Assembly: GCA_031548435.1 (NCBI GenBank)
Contig: JAVBRA010000017.1
Location: 62,001-126,000, forward strand
Reading direction: 5' to 3'
Length of the DNA stretch: 64,000 bases
DNA from: JAVBRA01 sp031548435
GTDB taxonomy: Bacteria; Bacteroidota; Bacteroidia; Bacteroidales; Rikenellaceae
Made by a program: the position numbers and the translations under genes. This document shows, piece after piece, positions 7,703-16,740 of this stretch; positions within the stretch are counted from its first letter, which is position 1; each line of letters begins with the position of its first letter. The notes under the pieces were generated by a model. It was not told the DNA's origin and made no database searches. It worked only from the letters and a program-made list of their open reading frames with translations.

Positions 7703-9799
7703 ATGAAAAAACTCTACCTGATCGCCGCCGCCCTGATCACCTGCACGGCTTCGTGGGCGCAGAAACAAGACCTGTCGCCCGAACAGATCGAAAAGAACGC
7801 CCCCGGGCTTTCGACCCCGCTGCCCAAAACCTACGGCTGGGCCGACAACACGCACTACTACACCGTGGGCGATCGGGGCGCCGTAGCCATAAACATCAAG
7901 AACGGGAAAACAACGCTTTATAAAATTCCCGCCGAGAAAATCGCCAAAGAGGAGGTGAAAATAAAAGACGGTTACATCTGTTATTACGATGAAACCGGCG
8001 CCGAAAAACAGCTTGGCAAAGCCTCCGGCACGGAAAAGAACCCGACCGTTTCGCCCGACCACAAACAGATCGCCTTCACGCGCGACAACAACCTGTTCAC
8101 CGTCAGCATCGAAACCGGCGCCGAGAAACAGCTCACCTTCGACGGCACCGACCTGATCATGAACGGTTACGCCTCGTGGGTGTATTACGAGGAGATCCTC
8201 GGCCGGGCGGGCAACTACCGCGCATTCTGGTGGTCGCCCGACAGCCGGACGCTGATCTTCTTCCGCAGCGACGACACCAACGTCCCCATGTTCCCGATCT
8301 ACTCGTCCGAGGGACAGCACGGCTTCCTGGAACTGACGCGCTACCCCAAGGCCGGCGACCCGAACCCCGAGGTGCGGATCGGCTTCGTGAGCATCGACAA
8401 CGGGAATACCGTCTGGGCCGACTTCGACCCCAGGGACGACCAGTACTTCGGACAGCCGTTCTGGACTCCCGACGGCAGGCAGTTGTGGATGCAATGGATG
8501 AACCGTGAACAGGACAACCTGAAAATCTACAACATCGACATTGCGACAGGCTCCAAGAAAGAGGTTTATGACGAACACCAATCCACCTGGATCGACTGGA
8601 TCGAAGACATCCGCTTCGTGAGCGACGGCTTCCTGATGGTGCGCGACTACGAAGGCTGGGAACACATCTACTACCACGGACTCGACGGCAAGTTCAAGGC
8701 CCGTCTGACCGGCGGCACCCCCTGGGGAACGAAATTCGTAAAGGTCGACGAAAAAGGCAAGACCGTCTATTTCACCACCCGTGGAGAAGTGTCGACCCGT
8801 CACGATTTCTACTCGGCCACGTTCGACGGCAAAAAGCAGAAGCGGCTCTCGTTCGGCGATTACTCGTTCGATAAAATCCTCCTCTCGCCCGACAACAAGC
8901 ACTACATCGCCGACTTCTCGAACGCCGCCACCCCCACCAGGCGGGCCGTGGCGAACGTCGCCAACCAAACCTATACCGTGATCGCCGACAGCTACAACCC
9001 GGCCATGGAGCAATACAACGTGGCCCTGCCCGAGATGGTGTCGATCACCACCCCCGACGGCTACACCCTGCCGGGGATCATCACCTACCCCATCCGGTTC
9101 GACCCGGCGAAGAAATATCCCGTGCTGATCGACATCTACGGCGGCCCGAACGCCGGTTCGGTCTACGATACCTGGAAAGGGTTCCGCAACCAGCGGTGGG
9201 CCTACGAGGGCGTGATCCACATTTCGATCGACCACCGCGCCTCGGGCCATTGCGGCAAGCAGGGGCTCAATTTCATCCACCGCCAGCTGCTCAAATGGGA
9301 GATGAACGACTACATCGAGTGGGTGAAATGGCTGCGCGAAAAACCCTGTGTCAACGCCCAAAAAATCGGCATCACCGGCAGCAGCTACGGAGGAACGATG
9401 GTGGCTATGGCGCTCACCTACGGGCACGACTACTTCCAGTACGGCGAAGCCGACTTCGGCGTGCAGGACTGGCATTTGTACGACTCGCACTACACCGAAC
9501 GCTACATGGACCGTCCGCAGGACAATCCCGAGGGCTACCGACTGGCCTCGCCCATCACCTACGTCGACCTGTACAACAGCGACGGACGCAACTCGATGCT
9601 GCGCGTGGTGCACGGCACCATGGACGACAACGTCCACCTGCAAAACAGCATCCAGCTGATCGACGCCCTGCAGGAGAACCTCAAAGAGTTTGAGATGATG
9701 ATCTACCCCGGCGGGCGCCACGGCTGGGGAGGCAATAAAGGCAAGCATTACCGCACCCAGTTGTACGATTTTTACCTGCGCTACCTGCTGGAAGAGTAA
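7703..9799 (+). CDS. Dipeptidyl peptidase IV (S9 family)
   Basis: Exported serine peptidase of 698 residues that removes X-Pro/X-Ala dipeptides from peptide N-termini in the periplasm. The signal peptide is residues 1-19 (ends ASWAQ). The beta-propeller carries the substrate N-terminus-binding Glu pair in VYYEEILGRA, typical of the DPP IV subfamily. The catalytic triad is Ser561 in GSSYGG, Asp about 641 in MDDNVH and His673 in GGRHGWGG. The open frame extends upstream to 7622, but ATG 7703 places the signal peptide at the start. Confidence 0.93.
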   Translation: MKKLYLIAAALITCTASWAQKQDLSPEQIEKNAPGLSTPLPKTYGWADNTHYYTVGDRGAVAINIKNGKTTLYKIPAEKIAKEEVKIKDGYICYYDETGAEKQLGKASGTEKNPTVSPDHKQIAFTRDNNLFTVSIETGAEKQLTFDGTDLIMNGYASWVYYEEILGRAGNYRAFWWSPDSRTLIFFRSDDTNVPMFPIYSSEGQHGFLELTRYPKAGDPNPEVRIGFVSIDNGNTVWADFDPRDDQYFGQPFWTPDGRQLWMQWMNREQDNLKIYNIDIATGSKKEVYDEHQSTWIDWIEDIRFVSDGFLMVRDYEGWEHIYYHGLDGKFKARLTGGTPWGTKFVKVDEKGKTVYFTTRGEVSTRHDFYSATFDGKKQKRLSFGDYSFDKILLSPDNKHYIADFSNAATPTRRAVANVANQTYTVIADSYNPAMEQYNVALPEMVSITTPDGYTLPGIITYPIRFDPAKKYPVLIDIYGGPNAGSVYDTWKGFRNQRWAYEGVIHISIDHRASGHCGKQGLNFIHRQLLKWEMNDYIEWVKWLREKPCVNAQKIGITGSSYGGTMVAMALTYGHDYFQYGEADFGVQDWHLYDSHYTERYMDRPQDNPEGYRLASPITYVDLYNSDGRNSMLRVVHGTMDDNVHLQNSIQLIDALQENLKEFEMMIYPGGRHGWGGNKGKHYRTQLYDFYLRYLLEE

Positions 9800-10066
9800 C
9801 ATGCAGCCCGCCTTGCGTCCGTTGTCACTGAGGGGCGACCTTTCTGCCACCTCTGAGCGCAACGGGTTGTCTTCCTGAGCGGCAGCGAAGGCCCCATAAC
9901 GAAGCGCATGCAATCTCTCCAATCGAGAAAATCCGTCGCTTCGTTCGGAAAGGCAACAGAAATGACATAAATGAACCTCCCCCGCCGCAAGCGGTCGGGG
10001 TATCATCCAAATTCTTGCCGCAAGCGGCGGGAAATTTAACCCTTAGAGATTAAAAACAATACAGCC
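9800..10066. other. Intergenic repeat-like stretch before deoC
   Basis: 267 bp with no gene. It contains CGAAGCG/CGCTTCG inverted segments (9899-9941), the phrase GGAAAGGCAACAGAAATGACA, and two copies of GCCGCAAGCGG (near 9983 and 10018), the first inside a GC-rich hairpin. It resembles the dispersed intergenic repeats of this group. No promoter was identified with confidence. Confidence 0.4.
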
Positions 10067-10894
10067 ATGGAACCATCCATCGCAACCATCCGGAAAGCGG
10101 CCGAAGCCAACATGACGGCCGAAGTCTATAAAAAATGCTTCGCCTCGCTCGACCTCACCTCGCTGAACACGGGCGACACGGCGGCCTCCGTTGCCGCACT
10201 GACGCAAAAGGTCGTCGATTTCGGCCGGACATTCCCCCATCTGCCCAATGTGGCGGCGCTATGCGTGTGGCCCAACTTCGTGGAGGTGGCCGGAGTGAAG
10301 CTGGGCGACAATCCATCGGCGGCGCTGGCCTCGGTGGCCGGAGGCTTCCCCTCGTCGCAGACGTTTCTGGAGGTGAAGATGCTCGAATGCTCCATGGCGC
10401 AGGAAAACGGCGCCGACGAGATCGATATCGTCATGGACTGCGGCGGGTTCCTTGTCGGCGAATACGGACGGGTGGCCGACGAAATCCGCCTGATCAAGGC
10501 CGAGGTGGGCGACGAAGTAGTGCTCAAGGTGATCGTCGAATCGGGTTTGCTGGCCGACCCCGGACTCATCGGCAAGGCCGCCGCGCTATGTCTCGATGCC
10601 GGGGCCGACTTCATCAAAACGTCAACAGGCAAAGGGATTCCCGGAGCGACCCCCGAAGCGGCCGCCGCCATGTGCAGCGCCATCCGCGGTCATTACGACA
10701 AAACCGGGATCCGCAAAGGGTTCAAAGCCTCCGGAGGCATCCGCACGGTCGGGGACGCCGTACTGTACTACACCCTTGTCGAACAGATCCTGGGCCCGGC
10801 ATGGCTCATCCCCGACTTGTTCCGCCTCGGCGCCAGCTCGTTGGCAAACGAACTGCTCTCGGCCATCGAAGGGCGGGCGATCGCCTATTTTTAA
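10067..10894 (+). CDS. deoC: Deoxyribose-phosphate aldolase
   Basis: Cleaves 2-deoxyribose 5-phosphate to glyceraldehyde 3-phosphate and acetaldehyde in deoxynucleoside breakdown. 275 residues. Class I aldolase signatures are present: DEIDIVMDCG, VVLKVIVESG (Schiff-base region), ADFIKTSTGKG and KASGGIRT. It stands alone, followed by a strong bidirectional terminator. The leader contains GC-rich hairpins of unknown role. Confidence 0.95.
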   Translation: MEPSIATIRKAAEANMTAEVYKKCFASLDLTSLNTGDTAASVAALTQKVVDFGRTFPHLPNVAALCVWPNFVEVAGVKLGDNPSAALASVAGGFPSSQTFLEVKMLECSMAQENGADEIDIVMDCGGFLVGEYGRVADEIRLIKAEVGDEVVLKVIVESGLLADPGLIGKAAALCLDAGADFIKTSTGKGIPGATPEAAAAMCSAIRGHYDKTGIRKGFKASGGIRTVGDAVLYYTLVEQILGPAWLIPDLFRLGASSLANELLSAIEGRAIAYF

Positions 10895-10912
10895 CTTCCG
10901 AAAGCAACCGAT

Positions 10913-10953
10913 AAAGAATCCCGGAACGGCGATCGTTCCGGGATTCTTTATTT
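10913..10953. terminator. Bidirectional intrinsic terminator
   Basis: A perfect 16-bp stem (10913-10928 with 10934-10949) around the loop GCGAT, flanked by A-rich and T-rich ends. It lies between convergent deoC and the membrane-anchored protein gene, so it serves both. Confidence 0.85.
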
Positions 10954-11001
10954 CCCATTCAATACAATTTACAAGAAAAATGATCCGAAGCCCCGGGGAT
11001 G

Positions 11002-12042
11002 TTATATCACCTCGTCGGTCTCGTCGATCTCCTCTTCCGGGTGGTCGGGAGCGGCGTCTTCCTCCCTATGCATTTCTTCGTAATAGTCGACCTCATCGTA
11101 AAGGTCGGCTTCGATCTCGCTTTTGGGCTTCTGGGTGAACGCCTCGAACGCCCGGCTGGCAGGAGCGTACAAAATAGCGTATTTGTTGTTGTGGTACGTG
11201 GAGGGCAACAGCTGGATAATCCCGTCGTTGGGCGCCTTGACCAGCGTTTCGCTATCCATGAAAATCAGCGCGCCCTTCCTGAATCCGCTGATGGTGACGT
11301 TGCAGTACAACGTCTCCTGATAGGCGATGTAGGCCTTCCGGGTATCGTCGTTGTAGCAAAGCACCAACTGGTAACAACTGCCGCCGCCATCGCCCGACTC
11401 CAGCACCACCCCCACATCGTCGTCCTGACCGTCGGTGTCGAAATCGCCATAGGCAATCACGTGCCTGAGCCGGTCGGGATTTTGTGTGAAAACGATCGAC
11501 ATCAGCGAATTGGACTCGGACGAGCGTTTGTCCCACACATACTGCACAATGCCTTTCTTGATGTAAGCCGGCAGGTTCTGGGTCTCTTTCGAGGTGAAGA
11601 TGTTGGAATAGTCGTCATAATGATATTCCGAAGTCACATCATCGTCATTGTCGAGCAACAGAAAATATTCTTTTCTTTTATTTTCAGCCAATGCATGACC
11701 CTCGGAAAACCCTTTGATCTCCATATACTTCTTGCCCGACTTGGAACTCCCTTCACCCAAAAGAAATTTCTCGCCGTAAACCGCTTTGCCTGCCTGGGTG
11801 AAAGATCCTTCTTCACCCTTCTCCACAATCGCAACTTCCGGTGCAACAACGAAACAATAGTCGCGGTTGTGCATCCGGGTCATCTGCATCCACACGAAAA
11901 CGCCAAAAATCAGCAACAGTGCCGCCAAGGCCCCCACAACAATCAGAATCACTTTCAACCCTTTCTTGCCTCCGCCGGTGTTTTTGGTGAGGATGATCTC
12001 GTGCTTGGTCACTTTTTGTTGCGGTTGGAGGTTGTTTTCCAT
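11002..12042 (-). CDS. Membrane-anchored protein of unknown function with acidic tail
   Basis: 346 residues. A cytoplasmic N-terminus of about 28 residues precedes one transmembrane helix (VILIVVGALAALLLIFGVFV). The extracytoplasmic part includes an SH3-like stretch (VEKGEEGSFTQAG...FLLGEGSSKSG) and a segment GDFDTDGQDDDVGVV that resembles calcium-binding repeat loops. The last 45 residues are strongly acidic. It is monocistronic. A promoter-like TATCTTTG lies just upstream. I do not recognise a family. Confidence 0.7.
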   Translation of the reverse strand: MENNLQPQQKVTKHEIILTKNTGGGKKGLKVILIVVGALAALLLIFGVFVWMQMTRMHNRDYCFVVAPEVAIVEKGEEGSFTQAGKAVYGEKFLLGEGSSKSGKKYMEIKGFSEGHALAENKRKEYFLLLDNDDDVTSEYHYDDYSNIFTSKETQNLPAYIKKGIVQYVWDKRSSESNSLMSIVFTQNPDRLRHVIAYGDFDTDGQDDDVGVVLESGDGGGSCYQLVLCYNDDTRKAYIAYQETLYCNVTISGFRKGALIFMDSETLVKAPNDGIIQLLPSTYHNNKYAILYAPASRAFEAFTQKPKSEIEADLYDEVDYYEEMHREEDAAPDHPEEEIDETDEVI

Positions 12043-12075
12043 GATATTCGTTATATATTTTCAGTTAATCGTCCT

Positions 12076-12104
12076 CAAAGATAATGTAAAATGATCAATG
12101 CAAG
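12076..12104 (-). promoter_or_regulatory. Promoter of the membrane-anchored protein gene
   Basis: On the minus strand, CTTG (12101-12104) is followed after 17 nt by TATCTTTG (12076-12083), a perfect -7 box. It lies 34 bp upstream of the start at 12042. Confidence 0.55.
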
Positions 12105-12188
12105 AATAGCAGGGACATTTTTCATCAGGGAAATGAGACCAAAATAAAACTCCGGAAGGGAGATGATGCCAAGCAAACAACCATCTAG

Positions 12189-12890
12189 CTATAAACGCTT
12201 TACCGCCCGAAGCATGTGCCGTTTGCCCAATGCGCCCGGCAGCCGCTCGACGCTGAATCCGGCGGCGCGCAGGTTGCGCTTGACCATCCCTTTGGACGAA
12301 TAGGTCACCAGCACTCCCCCGGCAGCCATCATGCCGTGCAGGCGGACAAAAAGTTCCTCGCTCCACAGTTCGGGCTGCGTGTCGGGCGAGAAGGCGTCGA
12401 AGTAAACCAGATCGAACCGCCCCACCCCGCCGGCGTACTCCTGCAACGGCAGCCGGATCTTATGCAACGAGAAGAACGAGGAGATGGCCGTCGGCTCGTC
12501 CCACGGCGCGGCGTGCATGGCATCGAACGCAGCGGCGTAAGTTCCTTCATCGATGGTGCGGTAGTTGAGAACCGAGGCCACCGAGAGGTCGATCGGGTAC
12601 AGCTCGACGGCGGTGTACCCCACGGAACAGCCGGATTGTTGCGCCTGCCGGAAGGTGAGCAACGCGTTGAGCCCGCTGCCGAATCCGGCCTCCAGTATCT
12701 GCAACGGGGTTGTATTCGGGCCTGCGTTATTGCCGCCGTTCAACCGATGAAGCATTCCCGCCCCGATAAACACGTGCATGCTCTCGCCCACCGCCCCGCG
12801 GCCGGAGTGGTAACAGTCGCCCAACAGCGGATGCCGCAGCGTGTGCGATCCGTCGTCGGTGGTGAGCAGTTCGGGATGCAGCATTGTCAT
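12189..12890 (-). CDS. mnmD: tRNA 5-aminomethyl-2-thiouridine methyltransferase, MnmD-type
   Basis: 233-residue SAM-dependent methyltransferase of the stand-alone MnmC2/MnmD type, completing the mnm5s2U modification at U34 of some tRNAs. Visible motifs: the SAM-binding ILEAGFGSGLNALL near residues 68-82, FDLVYFDAFSPDTQPELWS, and the C-terminal GKRHMLRA. There is no FAD-oxidase half, unlike bifunctional MnmC. Starts ATG 12890 or two codons later. Upstream sits repeat element copy A with a promoter-like box and a hairpin. Confidence 0.88.
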   Translation of the reverse strand: MTMLHPELLTTDDGSHTLRHPLLGDCYHSGRGAVGESMHVFIGAGMLHRLNGGNNAGPNTTPLQILEAGFGSGLNALLTFRQAQQSGCSVGYTAVELYPIDLSVASVLNYRTIDEGTYAAAFDAMHAAPWDEPTAISSFFSLHKIRLPLQEYAGGVGRFDLVYFDAFSPDTQPELWSEELFVRLHGMMAAGGVLVTYSSKGMVKRNLRAAGFSVERLPGALGKRHMLRAVKRL

Positions 12891-12907
12891 CGAGGATTCG
12901 TGGAACG

Positions 12908-13292
12908 AAAAAAGAGCCTGCGGGCTCCCTGTCGGTTGCTGAATTTACAAAGATACGCTCCCCGGGGCCGTAACCCCGCGGACTCCGATCCTGCACCGCC
13001 AGGCAATGGAACGGCGGATGTAAACGCTTGGAGACAACGCACCGGTGAACCATACGCACAATGGCTGGCGCTGCCCGGGTTGACGCCTGTGCCAAAGAAG
13101 TACAGGTAGTACCCGCCCGCCGTAGTGCCGGGTGAGGCCGACCAGCCGTACCCGTAGCCGGAAACGGAGGCCAGGCTGCCGGAGGTGTAGTCGCGCCGGC
13201 CCGAAGCCGGGAAGAAAAAAAGCAACCGTCAAGTCATGAAAAGGAGGCGCGATGTGCGGCTCCTCTCCATTTTCATAACAAGGGAACGCAGG
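12908..13292 (-). repeat. Intergenic lectin-fold fragment element, copy A
   Basis: About 385 bp between the rnfA stop and mnmD, reading on the minus strand. It encodes a start-less fragment from FFPASG through SPVRCLQAF that matches the end of the C-type-lectin-like major paralogous domain found in Bacteroidota surface proteins; an in-frame stop precedes it. The 22 bp at 13021-13042 are almost identical in copies B, C and D. A flank follows (12908-12990, containing minus-strand GTAAATTCAGC) and ends in the hairpin GAGCC/GGCTC (12914-12927) with a T run. The border CATAACAAGGGAACGCA (plus strand) is shared with copy C. Confidence 0.65.
12948..12955 (-). promoter_or_regulatory. TATCTTTG box ahead of mnmD, within element A
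   Basis: A perfect -7 box on the minus strand, 58 bp before mnmD. The corresponding flanks of copies C and E read CATCCCTG and TATCCCTG, so in A the box differs by only a few substitutions. No TTTG is found at the right distance upstream. The hairpin plus T run at 12908-12927 lies between it and mnmD. Confidence 0.35.
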
Positions 13293-13371
13293 TCTTTATT
13301 TTTGTGCGGGGAAACGTTCGCCTCAACCACCCCGACACGGTCTGTCTCAGAAGTGTCTGTAATGCTGATGC

Positions 13372-13950
13372 TTACGACGCCTGCACCAGTCCCGAAAAGC
13401 CCATGAACGCCATAGCCAGGATGCCGGCCACCACCAGTGCAATGGGAACGCCTTTCATGGCTTTGGGAATATCGGACAGTTCCATCTTCTCGCGCAATCC
13501 GGCGAACAGCACCAACGCCAACGTGAAACCGACGGCCACCGAAGTGGCGTAGACCACCGACTGGCCAAGATCATACTCCTTCTGTACCAGCAAGATAGCA
13601 ACCCCCAGCACCGCACAGTTGGTGGTGATCAGCGGCAGGAAGATCCCCAACGCCTGATACAGGGCCGGGCTGACCTTCTTAAGGATGATCTCGACCATTT
13701 GCACCAGCGCGGCGATGACCAGAATGAAGACAATCGTCTGCATATACTCGATGCCCAGCGACACCAGCACTTTCTGGATCAGGTAGACCACCAGCGACGA
13801 GATGGCCATCACAAACGTCACGGCCATGCCCATGCCCATCGAGGTCGACACCTTGTTCGATACCCCCAGGAACGGGCAGATGCCCAGAAACTGCGCCAGG
13901 ACGATGTTGTTGACGAATATCGAACTGATGATGATGATAATATATTCCAT
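13372..13950 (-). CDS. rnfA: Rnf complex subunit A (membrane)
   Basis: 192-residue integral membrane protein with about six helices, one of the paired RnfA/RnfE subunits of the ion-translocating ferredoxin:NAD oxidoreductase. The conserved cysteine regions LGICPFLG and TTNCAVLG are the pair that, with RnfE, hold a [2Fe-2S] centre across the membrane. It is the last gene of the operon, 12 bp after rnfE. Confidence 0.96.
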   Translation of the reverse strand: MEYIIIIISSIFVNNIVLAQFLGICPFLGVSNKVSTSMGMGMAVTFVMAISSLVVYLIQKVLVSLGIEYMQTIVFILVIAALVQMVEIILKKVSPALYQALGIFLPLITTNCAVLGVAILLVQKEYDLGQSVVYATSVAVGFTLALVLFAGLREKMELSDIPKAMKGVPIALVVAGILAMAFMGFSGLVQAS

Positions 13951-13962
13951 AATCCCTTATTT

Positions 13963-14649
13963 TTAAGAATTTGCCTCCGCTTTCCGGGCCTTCGCTGCCT
14001 TGCGGCGATCCCTGAAACGCAGGATCGAACCGCGGAAGAATAGCCCCCACAGCAGTTTGGAGTCGGCCTTACCGCTGTTGAGCTTATTGAAAAGCACCAT
14101 CAGGTAACCCAGCGCCAGAAACGCTCCGGGGGCCAGCACGAAGATGAGCATCTCGCCGCCCGAAAACAGTTTGGCGCCGAACACCGACCCGTTGCCCAGC
14201 ACCTCGCGCACCGTACCCAGAACCGTCAGCGAGAGGGTGAAACCCAATCCCATCCCTGCACCGTCGAGCATGGAGGCCAGCACGCCGTTTTTCGAGGCGA
14301 ACGCCTCGGCACGCCCGAGAATGATGCAGTTGACCACGATCAGCGGAATGAACACTCCCAGCGTCTTGTACAAATCGGGCAGATACGCCTCCATCACCAG
14401 CTGCACCACCGTCACAAACGAGGCGATGACCACGATAAAGGCAGGTATCCGCACCATGGCCGGGATGAAGTTCTTGAGCAGCGAAATGACGATGTTCGAC
14501 AGCACCAGCACAAACAACGTGGCGATGCCCATGCTCATGCCGTTGACCGACGAGGTGGTGGTGCCCAGCGTGGGACACATCCCCAGCAGCAGCACAAACG
14601 TGGGATTTTCTTTGATGATCCCCTTGGTGAAGATGGTAGTTTTTTTCAT
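13963..14649 (-). CDS. rnfE: Rnf complex subunit E (membrane)
   Basis: 228 residues, paralogous to RnfA and inserted in the opposite topology. The cysteine motifs LGMCPTLG and VNCIILGRAEAFA are present. The C-terminal tail of about 25 residues is highly basic (RFRDRRKAAKARKAE) and extends past the usual end of the family. It starts 7 bp after rnfG. Confidence 0.95.
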   Translation of the reverse strand: MKKTTIFTKGIIKENPTFVLLLGMCPTLGTTTSSVNGMSMGIATLFVLVLSNIVISLLKNFIPAMVRIPAFIVVIASFVTVVQLVMEAYLPDLYKTLGVFIPLIVVNCIILGRAEAFASKNGVLASMLDGAGMGLGFTLSLTVLGTVREVLGNGSVFGAKLFSGGEMLIFVLAPGAFLALGYLMVLFNKLNSGKADSKLLWGLFFRGSILRFRDRRKAAKARKAEANS

Positions 14650-14656
14650 GCCGGAT

Positions 14657-15232
14657 CTATTTTACAACGGATTGAAATACGTTATACGCCCGCGCCACCG
14701 CATCGCAGAACGCCCGCGACGAGATGGTGGCGGCCGTGATGGCGTCCACATCGCCGCCGTCTTTGGTGACGCTCAGTTTGTAGGTGGCGGGATTCTTGCC
14801 CGCGAATTGCTGCGGAAAGTCCGACTTGGACTTATCCATCTTGTCGCCCAGACCGGGGGTTTCGCTGTGTGAGATCACCTCCACGGCGTGGATAGTACCA
14901 TCGGGCAGCAAGCCCACCATCAGCCTCACCGTGCCGCCAAAACCGTTATGGGGCTTGGCGCTGAACGTCTCGACGGCATATCCCACCGGATTGCCGCCTT
15001 TGGTGGCGGGATAAACGGTCACCTCGCCGCCGTCGACGGTTTCGACCCTCTTTTCGGCCGCCGGGTCGTTGTCGAAGTCGGGAAGCACCGCCCGAATGGC
15101 GTCGGTCACCTTCTGCTGCTTGGCTTTTTCGATCGGTTCCTTGGTCAGCGTATAGACGTAGCCCACCGCCGCCGAACCGACGGCCGTGATCGCCAGCAGC
15201 ACCAATACCATGTTTTTTATCGTCGATTTCAT
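14657..15232 (-). CDS. rnfG: Rnf complex subunit G (covalent FMN protein)
   Basis: 191 residues: an N-terminal membrane anchor (residues about 8-27) and an extracytoplasmic FMN-binding domain. The flavinylation site reads DAITAATISS, where the usual motif has Gly in the second position of (S/T)GAT; the acceptor would be the Thr of AATIS. ETPGLGDKMDKSKSDFPQQF is the other conserved segment. It carries electrons between RnfD and the rest of the complex. Confidence 0.94.
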   Translation of the reverse strand: MKSTIKNMVLVLLAITAVGSAAVGYVYTLTKEPIEKAKQQKVTDAIRAVLPDFDNDPAAEKRVETVDGGEVTVYPATKGGNPVGYAVETFSAKPHNGFGGTVRLMVGLLPDGTIHAVEVISHSETPGLGDKMDKSKSDFPQQFAGKNPATYKLSVTKDGGDVDAITAATISSRAFCDAVARAYNVFQSVVK

Positions 15233-15337
15233 GATAGCTATTTAAATTTCTTATCGGAGAGCGCCTTCAATACTTTGGGATCAGACATCGAAGACGGATT
15301 ACACGGAATATCTTTTTGTTTTGCAGCGTGTGTAAGG

Positions 15338-16576
15338 TCACACGGTGCGCGCGCCGAAGCGGGCGGGTTTGATTTTATTGATCAGCGGCACGGCGGCATT
15401 CATGATCAGGATGGCGAACGACATCCCCTCGGGGTAGGCGCCGAACACGCGGATAAGGATGGTCAGCACCCCGATGCCGATGCCGTAAACGGCCATCGCG
15501 CGCGGATGCATGGGCGAGGTGACGTAGTCCGTTGCCATGAACACCGCCCCCAGAATCGCACCGCCGGTGAGCAGGTGGAACAGCGGGTCGATATAGCGTT
15601 CGGGATCGACCTGCCACAAGATGCCGCTGAACAGCGCCATCGCCCCCAGCACAAACACCGGGGTATGCCAGGTAATCACCTTTCGTACAAGCAGATAGAT
15701 AAACCCGACAAGCAGGGCCAGCGCGGCGATTTCGCCCAACGACCCGCCCTTGAAGCCCCAAAGAAAATTCTTGTAGTTGAGCTGCGGGGCGATATCGCTC
15801 AGTTTTTTGCCGCTCTTCAACGCCTCTTTCACAAAAGCCAGCGGGGTCGCGCCGCTCGACGCGTCTACGTTATCCGACGCTTCGGTGGTTTGAACGGTCG
15901 CGGCCGTTGTTGTTGCGGGGCCGGTGCCGGGCACCGGTTCCGGTTTGTACCGGGTGGCAGAAGTTGTTTCCGCGGCGGCAGCTGTTTGCGCAATGCCGGC
16001 GGTGTCGGAGATCGGCTCAAGTTCATACCGGTCACCGGTGGATTCCACGGTCGCAGTGCCCTCCGGGGCATACTGTGCGTCGCCGGACGCCGCGGTCGCT
16101 CCCGAAACAGCCTCGATCACCAGCGGTTCGGCCAGGGCAGGCTGCGGGAACGTGGTCATCTGCACCGGAAACGAGATCAGCAGAAACACGCGCCCCACCA
16201 GCGCCGGGTTGAACAGGTTGCGCCCCAGGCCCCCGAACGACATCTTTCCGATGCCGATGGCCACCAGCGCCCCCAACACCACCATCCAGACCGGAAGGGA
16301 GCTCGGCAGGTTGAACGAAAGCAGCATCCCGGTCAGGATCGCCGACCAGTTGCCGATGGTGTACGGCCCTTTGATCATCCATTTCTGGATGGCGTACTCG
16401 AACACGATGCACGAGGCGATGGCCGTCGCCGTCACCACCACCACGTTCAGCCCGTAAACCCACGCCGACACCAGAAAGGCCGGCATCAGGGCGATCACCA
16501 CGTCGCGCATCAGCCGCGTGACGCTTGTGCACTCATGCACGTGCGGCGAAGGGGAAACTATCAGTTGTTTGTCCAT
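15338..16576 (-). CDS. rnfD: Rnf complex subunit D with low-complexity insert
   Basis: 412 residues, longer than the usual 320-350. The multi-helix membrane protein carries covalent FMN on the Thr of an SGAT motif. Here two SGAT motifs occur: VSGAT at residues 157-161 and SGATPLAFVKE from 241. Between them is an insert of about 80 residues rich in Thr, Ala, Glu and Pro with two imperfect 26-residue repeats (RYELEPISDTAG..., RYKPEPVPGTGP...). SGATPL matches the family flavinylation site best. The start is ATG 16576; the frame stays open to 16666 but those residues do not look like RnfD. Confidence 0.92.
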   Translation of the reverse strand: MDKQLIVSPSPHVHECTSVTRLMRDVVIALMPAFLVSAWVYGLNVVVVTATAIASCIVFEYAIQKWMIKGPYTIGNWSAILTGMLLSFNLPSSLPVWMVVLGALVAIGIGKMSFGGLGRNLFNPALVGRVFLLISFPVQMTTFPQPALAEPLVIEAVSGATAASGDAQYAPEGTATVESTGDRYELEPISDTAGIAQTAAAAETTSATRYKPEPVPGTGPATTTAATVQTTEASDNVDASSGATPLAFVKEALKSGKKLSDIAPQLNYKNFLWGFKGGSLGEIAALALLVGFIYLLVRKVITWHTPVFVLGAMALFSGILWQVDPERYIDPLFHLLTGGAILGAVFMATDYVTSPMHPRAMAVYGIGIGVLTILIRVFGAYPEGMSFAILIMNAAVPLINKIKPARFGARTV

Positions 16577-16740
16577 TATATATAGGTCTGTTATTTTTAT
16601 TTTTAAGAAATCCGGGGGGCTGTAATTCCTCCCGCACCCGGTTGTGCATCGGAATATCGTTCCCAATTTTTAACCGGAGCATGCCGGGCACATTAAGAAA
16701 GAATATTTCAAAAACGGCGCGCTGTATGTGCAACCTTTAC

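Noticed and set aside
7499..10006. An 835-codon minus-strand open frame
   Set aside because: It is the antisense shadow of the DPP IV gene, which has a signal peptide, catalytic triad and normal codon use; the shadow is low-complexity Val/Gly/His-rich as expected in GC-rich DNA.
10999..12084. A 361-codon plus-strand open frame
   Set aside because: Shadow of the minus-strand membrane-anchored protein, which has a clear transmembrane segment and its own promoter.
14888..16585. A 565-codon plus-strand open frame across rnfG and rnfD
   Set aside because: Antisense to two well-conserved Rnf genes; composition (His/Arg/Gln-rich) shows it is a by-product of high GC.
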